From: Lepidostoma basale
Lineage: Eukaryota; Arthropoda; Insecta; Trichoptera; Lepidostomatidae
Assembly (NCBI GenBank): GCA_022606425.2
Contig: JAHDVF020001468.1
Span: 1,674,001 to 1,738,000 of the forward strand
Reading direction: 5' to 3'
Length of the DNA: 64,000 nt
In this document: positions 53,331-63,976 of the stretch, piece by piece
Layout: every line of letters begins with the position of its first letter
Position numbering within the stretch: the stretch's first letter is position 1
The notes under the pieces: generated by a model
Told to the model about the DNA's origin: nothing
The model's input: only the letters and a program-made list of their open reading frames with translations
Database searches by the model: none
Position numbers and translations under genes: made by a program

Positions 53331-54020
53331 AAATAATAAAAATGTTGAAGTATTTTAGTATTTCGGCCAAAACAATGAAATATCTAACAAATAATTTATT
53401 TATAATTTTATTTACAATAAATTTAGTTATATTCCTATTCTTTAGTTTCGACTATTTTCAGAAGCTTTCTGTCATCTTTTAATCTGCCGAAACTGCTTGA
53501 AACCAAAGATCAAGTGAATAAAACTAAACACATTATTTTTTATAATTTTTATTATGATGCAAAACAAATTACATAAGTATTTAAAAAAAAATAAGGTGAC
53601 ATTTTATTGATTTGCCTTTTGTACATTTTTTAAAAATATTAATATAAAATGTTGTCATGCCAATTTAATAAGAAAAAAAAATGTAAACCAATATTTCTTG
53701 TATCCATTGTTCCCATCCTCCTCTTCTAACGTACACCGACGTAGGTAGGTACTGATAAGTTCTCACGGCGATTTCAACAGCGGTGAAAAATATTTTCTGG
53801 CATACTTTGTAAATACGTGGACTGAATTTTTATTTGCAAACACATTATGTTTAGGATATGACCCAGTAAGCTGACCCACTACCATGAGAAAAAAACCTTT
53901 CCTATTATTATATTAATATGTTCATCGTTTAGCGAGTACATGGTTTTCCAACCTCCCATCTAGCTTTACTCATTCTAAGAAAGTTTTTCGTATTTCACAA
54001 TCACAATATAACATAGTAAA
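53331..54020. other. AT-rich spacer
   Basis: 53700-53800 is slightly GC-richer; nothing recognised. Confidence 0.35.
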
Positions 54021-54590
54021 CTAGCGGACCCGACAGACGTTGTCCTGCCTGAACGTTGGCTTGCCTGTTGTTAGCTGGTTCAACAAACGTATTTTCAATA
54101 TTCGTATTTTCGATAAATAATATACTAAATGACATATCACATTTCAAAAGAGTTTTTTTGTTTTTATATTAATGCTAGTTGATGAACAAAGTTTTTCGTC
54201 AATCTCTGAGTTTTGTCATTGAATAACACTCAATATGCATGCAATTATGCAATACATGTCATACATGTAATATCGAAACACAGCGAACAGAATTTTAAAT
54301 CTGCGCCACGCTACAACGCAAGTGATTTGCGCATGCCTAAACAAAGAATTCGACATCAGCGCCATCTATGGTAAACAAACATTACCATAAATTATTTTCA
54401 GAGTGTCAATTATTCACGAAATTCCCAGGAGGTTTTAACGGTCACCTACCACGTCCAATTGTGAATCTAAACCATCCAGGGACCCATTCAAACACGCACA
54501 ATTTTTATTATCAAAATCGATCCAACCGTTTAGGAGGAGTTCAACTACATACGCCCGTACAGAAGAATTATATACTCGTATATAAAGATA
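54021..54590 (-). mobile_element. Helitron-like element, 3' end at 54021
   Basis: On the minus strand it ends GACAACGTCTGTCGGGTCCG then CTAG and T. The 5' part shares AATTCTTCTGTACGGGC and GGATGGTTTAGATTCACAAT with 33.7 kb. The interior of about 370 bp is absent from the 33.7-kb copy. The 5' TC end was not located. The forward frame 54368-54775 is a shadow. Confidence 0.6.
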
Positions 54591-54714
54591 AACAGAAGAC
54601 AAAATATAGCTCTATACGCGCATTATTTTTAAATGAATTGTCCTTTATTAACTGTTTAATTTGGAACACTTATAAAATGACGATTCATTTATTTAATTTC
54701 TATAAAGTTGGGTC

Positions 54715-54825
54715 GATAGCTGTTTCGCTAACCAATATCGGCATAATCAGGTGTTACAGTCAACAACAAAATTAAAGAATTAATAATATTGAAGTATCAA
54801 AGTGTTTAATTTTCTTTTATACTTC
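54715..54825. repeat. FB4 arm
   Basis: ATAGCTGTTTCGCTAACCAA, TCGGCATAATCAGGTGTTAC and TTGAAGTATCAAAGTGTTT; only one arm. Confidence 0.55.
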
Positions 54826-54848
54826 GTCACATATTTTAATCAATAATT

Positions 54849-54966
54849 AATACGAATGAAAACGTCTGTTTTCTAAAAGCTTTTTTATTGTTTATACATA
54901 TATTTTTTTTTATTACACTAAAATCAAACATCTAGAAAACATATGTTTTCATTCGTATTAATTATG
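54849..54966. repeat. FB2 fold-back, short copy
   Basis: TTAATACGAATGAAAACGTC and ATGTTTTCATTCGTATTAAT are the ends. It is followed at 55015 by TATGGAGTTTTACATCATTG, TTCAAGAAACAATAA, the same block that follows FB2 at 20.99 kb. Confidence 0.8.
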
Positions 54967-55059
54967 TTCAATAATAATTTAATTATATTCGTATATATTA
55001 TAATAATTACAATATGGAGTTTTACATCATTGTTCAAGAAACAATAATTATAATGATTA

Positions 55060-56245
55060 TAATATATTTTTTTAAATTTCTTCTATAATCATGATGACCT
55101 TTTAATTTTTTTAAAGTAATTAGTTTATATTCGTCTATTGTCACTTTGCGTTACATTTTTTTAATGTTCGATTTATGTACCGTTCATAAATAACATGAAG
55201 TATTTTACATATTTTGAATAGGTTCACAGATCATTGGAAAAATGTAAATAATAATAATACTCTATACTAGATAATAAATCACATCATTTCGTGTACCTAT
55301 ATAATGTGCAGATATTTTTTTAATTTTAAAGGACTTGTTTAATAATTCATCTAAAATCCAACGTTTTTAATGATTTCGAAATTGGAACGTTCCCTTCGAT
55401 GCTGCTTGTTTTTATAACGAGTGTTACCAATTAACACCAAGGTGTGAAATTTGTGTACGAGTATGTGATATATTAGTACCTACCGTCTTAAAATTGGATA
55501 TTTTCAGTTGGTGCACGGATGCGTCGATTGAATGTTTTGTTCTTTCTTTTTTTTAATATATATTCATACCAGAGTTGATAACCAAACATAACCAATAAAA
55601 ATCATTATCGGTTATAATATATTATACATATATCATGGTATTTATTGTCTATTCAAGATAATATTAGACATATTTATGTACTACCCAAAAATTTTAATTT
55701 CAAATTTTGTTCAAAATCATATTATTTCACCTTTAAACATATTTCAAAGGTAATAACGCTATTTTTTATCGTCTTAATATGCAAAATTGGGCATTTTATT
55801 TTATTTAATATTATGCATATTTTTTATTTTATAGGTACAAGATTTGAAAAATACTGTCATAACATAAAACAACCTTATAGTTATAAAAATTAAATAGAAT
55901 TCCTGAACTGAAAGATGTCATTACAGAAACACGTTTATCTAGATACAAAAAATGCTTTTTATCTCAAATTGTATATTATTTTTCTCGATTTTGAATGCAT
56001 TGAAAATATTCAAGTTGATTGGGAAGCGTTTATTTTTTTTTTAATATGTATTCACGCTTACTTTTATTGATGTTTTTAGACATGTAGGTTTTTAAGTGCA
56101 TTATTTTAAAAGAATCTTTGATAACTAATGCCAATTTATTTAATATTTTGATTAATATACCTTTTATAATATAAGATATACTTCTAACCTTTGAATAATA
56201 CATCAACATAGGAGACGGATTATCTTCCAAGGGATATACCCATAG
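55060..56245. other. AT-rich spacer
   Basis: Frames of 66-82 codons here are rich in F, I, K, N and Y, as expected by chance from AT-rich DNA. Confidence 0.35.
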
Positions 56246-56247
56246 TA

Positions 56248-56681
56248 CAATAGAACTCCAATTATCTTAATCAATTGGGACCGGACCTCATTCGGATAAT
56301 AAAAAATTCGGATAATTAGAATTTTTCCGAAAAAGGGTATATTTTAATTAATTACTTTATGTACAGGTATGTTGAAAATGGAAGTAAAAAACTGTTTTTA
56401 ATGAATAGGCTATTTTAATTAATTAAATGAAATGGCAACACTTTTACATGTTAACCGTAATAACAAGTGTATGTCTCTAGCACTAACTTCTGAATATCCA
56501 GGAATTTTCAATAGAATGTTTCTGAATTCCTCAAGTGACACGTCATCCTTTCATCTCCTATCTCTTTCCTTTTCTTGAGCTTCTATGCCTTCCAACTTGT
56601 TCCACGCACGTCTTAATGTGACTGCCTTTACTGAGCTCCGGATTAGGATAATCAGCGATTCAGATAATTGGAGTTCTACTG
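56248..56681 (-). mobile_element. pogo/jerky-like transposon remnant
   Basis: Ends CAATAGAACTCCAATTATCT and AGATAATTGGAGTTCTACTG, flanked by TA (56246-56247, 56682-56683). CAGTnGAACTCCAATTATC ends and TA targets fit the pogo/Tigger branch of Tc1-mariner. The minus strand keeps VKAVTLRRAWNKLEGIEAQE then, in a nearby frame, VSLEEFRNILLKIPGY. The first resembles the TLRRAWNKL block at the C-terminus of pogo/jerky-type transposases. The catalytic domain is gone. Confidence 0.75.
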
Positions 56682-56820
56682 TACATACAATCTATCTTCG
56701 ATTATGCTCGTGGTAAGATAAAATAACTGCTTAACACGATCACATAAAATAAAATCTTTCAAACAAATGATAGTCGATAACTCTTAATTGAAGGTTGTTT
56801 TATTATGTTTTATGGGAGTC

Positions 56821-57293
56821 ATCATTATCATCAGCCGTCTGTCATCCACTGCTGAATGTAGGCCTCTCCCAAAACACGCCACCGCCCCCTATCCATTGCC
56901 GCTTCCATCCATCCGTGTCCAGCAATCCTATACAGATCGTCGGTCCAGCGGGCAGGGGGACGTCTAACTCTGCGGAATCCTGTACGCGGTCTCCACTCCA
57001 GAACCCGTCTCCCCCATTGGGTTTGTTTTCGAATAAATTCGTTTCCAAATCTGTTCCTCGAGGTTATTCCAAGCATGGCTCTTACCATGGCGCGTTGAGC
57101 GACTTTGAATCTGTTGACTAGACCTTTTGTCAGTGTCCACGTCTCGGCTCCGTACGTCATGACTGGCAAGACGCACTGGTTGAAGACTTTAGTCTTGAGG
57201 CATTGTGGTATTTTAGAGGTGAGAACATGGCGTAATTTTCCAAAGGCTGCCCAACCCAACTGAATTCTTCGGTCGGCTTCTTTCTCGAAATTA
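56821..57293 (-). mobile_element. LINE-C, 5'-truncated, with 12-bp target duplication and intact C-terminal frame
   Basis: TTTATGGGAGTC flanks at 56809-56820 and 57294-57305. The minus strand is open for about 150 codons: EADRRIQLGWAAFGKLRHVL, KVFNQCVLPVMTYGAETWTL, FKVAQRAMVRAMLGITSRNR, then RRVLEWRPRTGFRRVRRPPA and WMEAAMDRGRWRVLGEAYIQ. Compared with the family, about 15-20 codons between the RNRFGNEFIRKQTQWGRR region (the TDIA..I..LKWQWAGHVAR block) are missing, an in-frame internal deletion. The first residues of the frame come from host DNA. The tail is a TGATGATAATGATGA-type repeat. Confidence 0.9.
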
Positions 57294-57305
57294 TTTATGG
57301 GAGTC

Positions 57306-57979
57306 ACACGTTTTTTTCACACATTTGCTAGAGCATAATTTAATGATACTGATAATTACATGCTCTAGTGAGGCAAAACAAATCACTTTTAAAAATATAA
57401 TAAAACTTACGTTTTCAACTATATTTAAATATAGCTTGATTCCATTGCAATAATTTCTCTTATTTTTTAATAACCACTACTATTTTGTATCGCATTATTA
57501 TGATTGCACTTTGATAGCAGAGGTTAAAGGAAAAAAATGCCCTTCAAAAAAGCGGATTTTTTTCCATGACAACTGTTTCTGGTGATGACGTTCGCAATGC
57601 GGTAAGTGCATACCTTCCCATGCACGTATTCCAGAACCTGACAGACAGCTTGATTTAATGCATACACTTCAACTTAAGACCCAAGGGCTCTCGATACTTC
57701 GGTAATAACTATATTAATACTCATTTCATGTTATTATATATACGATACTATTTAAATCAATTATAAATTTTACCCAAAAATTAAAAATATCCGTTTTTTT
57801 TAACAAAGCAAGATACAAAAAAACAAGTAAGATAAAAACGAAATGGAGAAATAGCACCCTCACAATTTCCAGTGAAGTATAATTATCTTAAAATAATCAT
57901 TAAAAGGACTTATTTTACAAGTTAATTATGAATTTAAGTAAGCTTAAGGCTTAAACACTGTGGAAATTCATAGTGAAGA
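57306..57979. other. No gene recognised
   Basis: 57535-57720 is GC-richer without a recognised motif or partner. Confidence 0.35.
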
Positions 57980-58172
57980 ATTTTTTTATGAATTTAAACA
58001 CAGTTTTTCCACTTTTGAGTTTATTTTTCTCGACATGTTTCGAAAGCTTTACACCTTCATCACCAAGAGAACGATATAAACTTTGTTCGTTTGATGATGA
58101 AGGTGTAAAGCGTTCGAAATATGTCGAGAAAAATAAACTCAAAAATGGAAAAACAGTGTTTCATTTTTTTTA
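57980..58172. repeat. FB1 fold-back element, third copy
   Basis: AAACACAGTTTTTCCACTTT, CGACATGTTTCGAAAGCTTT and the complement ending AAAATGGAAAAACAGTGTTT. The centre holds ACGATATAAACTTTGTTCGT. Confidence 0.85.
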
Positions 58173-58516
58173 AATCGTCAAGTTATTATATAGTATTTTG
58201 TTAAGTTGGTTACACTGAAGGGTGGTGCATAACAATTGCACTACCAGTATTACGAATTTAAGTGTCTAATTTGTGTTTTTTTTTACTTTTTACTATTATA
58301 CATTAGATTCTTTGGTTGTGTACTAACAAAAATAAATAAAATCTTTATTATTATTTTTCAAACATTATACAATATATAAAAATGTCAGCTGTAGTCAATT
58401 TAAATTCCTTTATATTGAAAACATAATTTTCTTAAATAATTTAAAAATCAATATTAAAATTCAATAAATTTTATTTTATTTTTTTAATATTCTTTTTGTA
58501 AAGAATTACGTTAACC

Positions 58517-58790
58517 AGGCCTGTTCTGTATGTATCATATATAAAGGTGTCAGTTATTAACAGTGTCACCAGTCTGACGATGCCAGCGACCGGTTTCGCC
58601 AGGCTCGCTGGCATCGACAGTCTGTGACACTTTTATTAACTGTCTCCTTTGTATATGATACAATGATACATACAGATCAGGGCTGGTAAACATAATTCTA
58701 TACAAAATGCCAGCGAGCCTGGCGAAACCGGTCGCTTCGAAATAAAGACAAAAGTGGAAGTAGTTAAAAAACCTTGTTTTGTCTAATTTT
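58517..58790. repeat. FB11 fold-back plus a third arm
   Basis: CAGGCCTGTTCTGTATGTAT, AGTGTCACCAGTCTGACGAT, GCCAGCGA form the left arm (58516-58590). GGCATCGACAGTCTGTGACA to ATACATACAGATCAGGGCTG is the right arm. A further copy of AATGCCAGCGAGCCTGGCGA with AAATAAAGACAAAAGTGGAA follows at 58706. Confidence 0.8.
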
Positions 58791-59526
58791 ATTATTCATA
58801 TAATGATAAAACAAATAATCATTCACTCATCTCTTGATGTTAATCACGCTAAGAAACCAGTTACTACACAATAAACCTGTAAAATAATCGAAATCCTTTC
58901 TTCTGTTTTTTCTTCACCTACCAATCATCGTCAGGTAATCACACTTCACCCCGAATTGAGGTCGTGATATTTTTGCCCACTTTTGATTTAATCATACTTG
59001 TAACAAGCTAAAAAATATTTTTTGCACTCGTTATCAAAGTACAGATCAACCTTTGCGAAGGTTGATAAGTGACCAACCTTACGGTCAATTTAAATAACTG
59101 GGTTTTAATATATGTAGGCAGACACCTTATTTAGTACTTTTCACTTTCCTCCTTGTTCACTTACCCATTGATATGGAAACCTACTGACGGCGCTAATATG
59201 ACCCGACGTTCGATAAATTCAATTCGCTTAACTTTTAATATTCTTCGGCCCTGCATCTGTTCAATTATTTCGAAAAATAACCTGCATTATGTTATTACCG
59301 GTACACTTGGTCGCTAATTTGGTATGAAGTAATTTTACATGGCTCTTGATGCAAATATAATACGAGTTATTGATTTGCTGTCCGACCTTCATCTGCGGTA
59401 TTTTACTGTTGTAGGGCAGAGTGGTTTATACGGTTTTGCAATCGAACCATATTTGGCACCTATTATAGATCCAACCCTTTCAGCTCTTTCATACACTTGT
59501 CCATATATAGATTAAATAACCACGGC
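58791..59526. other. Spacer without recognised content
   Basis: Less AT-rich than most spacers. A perfect short hairpin (CAACCTTTGCG / CGAAGGTTG-type) lies near 59046-59068. Confidence 0.4.
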
Positions 59527-59534
59527 CTATCCTT

Positions 59535-59946
59535 GCATTCTTTAGATATACAAGATATGCATTCGCCCCATCATGACGTATGGAATAGAAGTCAAAGCCG
59601 ATACCAATAGGACTTAGAACCTTCTTAGAGTAGCAGAAATGCGAACCCCACGCTCCATCGCAAGCAAAACCCTCAGAGATCAGAAATGAAATGAAACGAT
59701 AAGGTATGTCTGTGGTGTTGAGGACATAGTAAGATGGGAAGAAGCTGAAGGCGCTTTTGGAGAGACCACGTGGACCGCATGGAGAATAAAATAATTGCAA
59801 AAAATATTTAAGATGAAAACTCAAGCAGCAAGAGATTACCAGGAAGGCCGCCAAAAATATGGAGAGTTGGCTGGACATCATCATCTCAGGACAGCCCACT
59901 GTGATAAACAAGTCATACGACCTACACTAAGATGATGAAGAAGAAG
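59535..59946 (+). mobile_element. LINE-H, 5'-truncated, with 8-bp target duplication
   Basis: CTATCCTT flanks at 59527-59534 and 59947-59954. The sequence gives IRPIMTYGIEVKADTNRT, LLRVAEMRTPRSIASKTLRD, then VCGVEDIVRWEEAEGAFGET-like codons, DRMENKIIAKNI and LPGRPPKIWRVGWTSSSQDS, ending in GATGATGAAGAAGAAG. Stops and frame changes are frequent. Confidence 0.8.
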
Positions 59947-59954
59947 CTATCCTT

Positions 59955-60835
59955 ATTAAATGTCGTTTAATGCAATTTTTTTGCTTGCATTTTTAATAGC
60001 ATGAGAATATTTGTTATATCATGAGTGTATAGAATGTATGATAAATGAATAGTTGCTAATTAGTAAAATAAGTCGTTAACTACTTATTTAAATAAGAGTT
60101 CTTTTTAGAGTCTTTATTCATTTGACAAGATCATTTGTAATGTAAGCATTAGTGCAATGGTTTTCTTTCAAAAAATACATGGCAAACAAATTCTATCATT
60201 CAAACAAAACGCCGATAAGTCATTTTTTTCAGAAAATTTCATTGGATTGGCACAATATGCGTTCATTAATCTTAATCACAAAAAAGTGTTTTGTTTTATG
60301 AAAGTTAAATACCCTTTAAGCCTTTACAACAATCTTCTTTCAATGCCAAACAAAAATTCAATATACATGTGCCATTTACTGCAAAAGTACAATTCGATGT
60401 TGGCTAATTTTTTTATGCAACTTGTGATAAGTAAACTATTCAAACGAAACGAGTTCTTATTCAATTGATACGTTTTTAACTTACATTCAATTATTAATTT
60501 TTTAATTAATTTTTTGGAATGTTCTTTGGGTATTATTGTAAAATGTTTTTGTTGTGATTAAATTAATGATCACACGCTATAACTACATTCGGTTTAATAA
60601 ATATTTTATTTTTTGTTCCAATGAATTATAATTTTACTTCCGACCGGTTTCGATTCTATCTAAATATTTTTGGAGCTATTTAAAAAAATCTAAGGATTAG
60701 GAAAGTGTAATAATAATAATAATAATAATTAGGCTAATTTGAATAGCGCCGTTTTCGTGAATAGCTCACCTCAAGGGCGCTTTTAGAATCCAGTCAGCAA
60801 TTAAAAGTGGTATACTCGTATGTATTTTTTTACGA
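59955..60835. other. AT-rich spacer with one 103-codon frame
   Basis: A (TAA)n run lies at 60707-60728. The frame at 60157-60468 is listed separately. Confidence 0.35.
60157..60468 (+). other. Unrecognised 103-codon frame
   Basis: The product is basic and rich in F, K, N and L (MVFFQKIHGKQILSFKQNAD ...). It has no signal, repeat or motif I recognise, no obvious promoter or splice sites, and the composition expected of AT-rich DNA. I consider chance the likeliest explanation, though it is the longest frame in the spacers. Confidence 0.12.
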
Positions 60836-60870
60836 ATGAAAACACTGTATTTTCTACTTTTGAGTTATTC
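60836..60870. repeat. FB1 arm fragment
   Basis: GAAAACACTGTATTTTCTAC and TTTTGAGTTATTCTC; only the outer part of one arm. Confidence 0.5.
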
Positions 60871-60984
60871 TCATGTAAGCGCAGTCAGCTCGAGGTCTTT
60901 CAGATCATCCGTGGCATCTGGTGAATCTCGGTGCAATAGTGCAGTGGAGTTTAGAAAGCTATTTCTCGATTTGAGGCAGCGAGA

Positions 60985-61275
60985 CAAGATGATAATAATA
61001 GGTGGACACCCAGATTAATCAAATGGAGACCATAAGAAAACAAAAGATGTGTCGGAAGGTCACAGAAGAGATAAGCTGGCGACATGGCCTCAATAGTTGA
61101 TAAACTTAATTTTTTTTACAAACATTCGATACCGTCCACTGCTGGACATAGGTATTCTTCATACTTTTGCTGGTAAGCAGTGGTTGAGAAAGGCGAGCAA
61201 CAGGAGGAAGTGGAAACTTTTGGAAGAGGCCTAAGTTCAGCAGTGGAGAGATCAAGGCTAAGGAAGAAAAATACT
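60985..61275 (+). mobile_element. LINE-F fragments with a LINE-B scrap
   Basis: GATAATAATAGGTGGACACC and CAAATGGAGACCATAAGAAA are the complement of the 63.5-kb LINE-F. GAGAAAGGCGAGCAACAGGA to AGGCCTAAGTTCAGCAGTGG (61185-61255) is its 3' end. Between them, 61135-61165 (CCGTCCACTGCTGGACATAG) is a minus-strand scrap of the LINE-B or LINE-C 3' end. Confidence 0.6.
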
Positions 61276-61299
61276 GGACATTCATGGTTGAAAACTGGT

Positions 61300-61465
61300 A
61301 GTCTGGGGATAGAACGCTTGTCTCCTTATCCGGGGTACTTGGGTTGAAGCTTGGACACGACCATATTCCTTCATCGTAATAATGAGCTATTTCTACTCAT
61401 ATTGAAGATTGTAAAATGAATTCTAATATCGTTAAATTAAATCCTTGGTGTACCTAAGTGTTTAA
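61300..61465 (+). mobile_element. tRNA-derived SINE-like repeat
   Basis: TGGTAGTCTGGGGATAGAAC, GCTTGTCTCCTTATCCGGGG, TACTTGGGTTGAAGCTTGG has the order and spacing of tRNA A and B boxes (TRGYNNAGYNG-like, then GGTTCGANNCC-like). The shared body TATTGAAGATTGTAAAATGA and AATCCTTGGTGTACC follows, as at 34.1 kb. Confidence 0.6.
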
Positions 61466-62274
61466 AAAAACTGGGTTCCTGCTGTCACTCACTTATTTCA
61501 TCCTTTTTATGCTGCTGGCAATATTTCGCCTGACTAAGTGGAGCTATTCCCGCTAGAGTATATTTATTTCCTAGGGAAGTATTGCAGCGAATGGAGAAAA
61601 AAAAGAAATTGTCAAGACCATAAAGCGCAGGAAATTAGAATACTCGAGTACATCATGATAAACGATACATAAAAAAATTTGCGACTGATTTTTTAAGGTA
61701 AAATGAACGGAAAACAAAGTGCCGGGAGAAGAAAAAAATAGTGGACACTTCACTTTCCAACAAAAATGTTTAATGATTGGTGAAGCCGCAAACCCATCAA
61801 TTCAATTTTATCGTTGATTTATTTTCGAAAGGTCGCGTCCTTTGTTGTTGATTGTGGGTAATGATGTATGAAAAAATAAAAATATACTCAACAAGGTATT
61901 GAAGGGGAATGGTAAATAAGCGAAGAAATGAACCCACTGATCAGGAGTGTCAAGGTCAGAAGACAAACTTTAATTATAAAATTTCATTATCTTATTGGAT
62001 GTTGCAGATGATGTGCGATGGTTTGGATATTCACTCTCGTTTATGGTTTCTAGATATCTAAATGTTAGACCACATGGTGATAAAATATTTATAAATCCAG
62101 TACAAAAAAATTAAACACAAAATAAACTGTAAATTGTATAATATTAAATACAATTTTTTTTAAATATTGTCATTTGAACTTCTTTACATTATCTTAAAAT
62201 GATGTGTCCTAGATAAATAAATTTTAATATACGAGTACCATATAATGTTTAGTTTTAGAGTAGGAATGGCCGAA
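61466..62274. other. Spacer without recognised content
   Basis: No cross-match or coding signal noticed. Confidence 0.35.
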
Positions 62275-62282
62275 TGATATAT

Positions 62283-62525
62283 CTTTTTCTTCTACTTAGT
62301 TGTCTGTGAGCTGTCCTCGCATGATGACGTCCAGCCATCCCTCCATCTCTTCGGCGGCCTTCCTGGTGGTCTCTTGTTTATTTGAAAATTTTGCAATTCT
62401 TGTATCCTACATGCGGTCCATATGATCCCTCCAAAAGCGCCTCCTGCTTCTTCCCCACCTTACTATGTCTTCAACATACTACAAAAAGGCCTTATGAGCT
62501 TATTTCTAATCCGATCTCTGAGAGT
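62283..62525 (-). mobile_element. LINE-H type 3' end with possible 8-bp target duplication
   Basis: CTTTTTCTTCTACTTAGTTG begins the tail side; the minus strand keeps LRDRIRNKLIRPF-like, RRRFWRDHMDRM-like and GRPPKRWRDGWTSSCEDSS-like codons with frame breaks. TGATATAT occurs at 62275-62282 and 62526-62533, but such an AT-rich word could match by chance. Confidence 0.65.
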
Positions 62526-62533
62526 TTGATATA

Positions 62534-63212
62534 TTTATATGGAAAATATATATTTATATGGAGATAATTTGATATATTTATATGGATCGGGGCTTTCTCT
62601 CGATATTTAACATTGGTCAAGAGAAGTTTATTGTCACCCTACGTAATATTTATTAATACAAAATTATATTATATTATAGTATCGTACAAATATGATATTA
62701 TGATTCATTTGCAGAGTTTTGTTTTGTGAATCGTCTATCATTAACCTTGACTTGGTCTTGGCTGAGCTGCCGATATCGTATCTTCAAGGCTTCGTCATAT
62801 TCCGTGAAATGATTACGAGTCACTCTTTACCGTGATGGATTAATGACATAATTTACGAACCATTTTATAGTGTTAATTAAATAAAACATCGACTAACGTG
62901 TTCTTCTTTGTTATACATTTTCAAAAGACGTTAAATGTATTGTACTTTTGACCTTTATCATCTGTTAAAAGTAAGGTTGCAAACGAATTTCAAAGAGATG
63001 CATTAATAAAAATGTCAACGTGTTTTTATGATTTTTAAAATGTTACGAATAACAAAAAGTTTAAGTGGATTTCGTGAGACCACAAGAGAACATCAGAGAG
63101 TCAATAGATGCAAATCTACATTTGACGAAAAAACAAACTTTAGAATTACATTGAGAATGGTAAATACGTTATTGTTTAATTTTAGATAAACCCAAGGGGT
63201 TAACAATTAAAA
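62534..63212. other. Spacer without recognised content
   Basis: Short imperfect repeats of ATATTTATATGGA at 62530-62585; otherwise nothing. Confidence 0.35.
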
Positions 63213-63358
63213 CACAGTTTTTCCCTCCTTTGACATAATTTTTTTCGACATGTTTCGAATGCTATCATCGGCAAAAACGATATAGACGAGTTTACGATAT
63301 ACGCCAATTTTCTAAAAGTTTTATGGGAATGACACGTTTCGCCTTGATAATGCATTAT
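63213..63358. repeat. FB1 arm followed by FB2 arm
   Basis: AAAACACAGTTTTTCCCTCC and TTTTTCGACATGTTTCGAAT (FB1, to about 63300), then TTTCTAAAAGTTTTATGGGA and GACACGTTTCGCCTTGATAA (FB2). The two truncated arms abut. Confidence 0.6.
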
Positions 63359-63359
63359 T

Positions 63360-63526
63360 GTAATGTCTTTTTCTTCTTTAGCCTTGATCTCTCCACTGTT
63401 TAATATATCTTCTTTCTGTCGTTCGCCTTTCTCACACCAGCTATTGAGGTTATATCGTCGGCCCATCACTTCAATGGCCTTCTGACACGTTTTTTTGTTT
63501 TTCTATGGTATCCATTTGATTAATCT
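63360..63526 (-). mobile_element. LINE-F, 3' part, interrupted by LINE-C
   Basis: TTTTTCTTCTTTAGCCTTGA, TTCTGTCGTTCGCCTTTCTC and GGCCTTCTGACACGTTTTTT are the complement of the 61-kb LINE-F copy. It stops at the insertion site of the next element and resumes after it (GTGTCCACCTATGATGTCGG at the window end). Confidence 0.7.
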
Positions 63527-63538
63527 GAGTGTCCACCT

Positions 63539-63976
63539 GCCTGCGTTCTGTCAGTTGGTACTTATGGTCTTGTCCTTACATTGTCCAAACAAAGTGCCGA
63601 GAAACTACGAGTGACCGAAAGAGTCATGGAAAGAGCCATGTTAGGAATAAGCCTAAGAGACAGAGTCAGAAACGATACGGTGAGAGAAAAAACAAAGGTC
63701 ACTGACATCATCCACCGGATGGCGACTCTAAAATGGCAATGGGCAGGTCACGTAGCCAGAAGCTCAGATGAAAAGTGGACAAGAAGACTGCTGACTTGGA
63801 GACTGTGGACGGCTAAGAGAAGTGCATGGCGACCGCAACTACGGTGGAATGATGATCTGAACAGACACGTCGGAATAACCTGGATGCAGTCTGCACAGGA
63901 CATATTGACATGGAAGAGAATGGAGGAGGCATATGTCCAGGAGTGGACGGGAATAGGCTGAGGAAGAAGAGAAGAA
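63539..63976 (+). mobile_element. LINE-C relative, 5'-truncated, with 12-bp target duplication, nested in LINE-F
   Basis: GAGTGTCCACCT flanks at 63527-63538 and 63977-63988. The frame is open from 63542 to the stop at 63961: CVLSVGTYGLVLTLSKQSAE, KLRVTERVMERAMLGISLRD, VTDIIHRMATLKWQWAGHVA, RSSDEKWTRRLLTWRL, then RHVGITWMQSAQDILTWKRM and EEAYVQEWTGIG. It is an intact C-terminal end of an endonuclease-RT ORF2, ending in GAGGAAGAAGAGAAGAA. With no breaks in 140 codons, it is one of the youngest insertions here. Confidence 0.9.

Noticed and set aside
54368..54775. 135-codon forward frame.
   Set aside because: It crosses the Helitron-like repeat and the following FB4 arm, so it is a chance join of unrelated repeats.
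61300..61365. A functional tRNA gene.
   Set aside because: The A- and B-box-like stretches are there, but I see no complete cloverleaf or acceptor stem and the body continues as a repeat; a SINE is the better reading.
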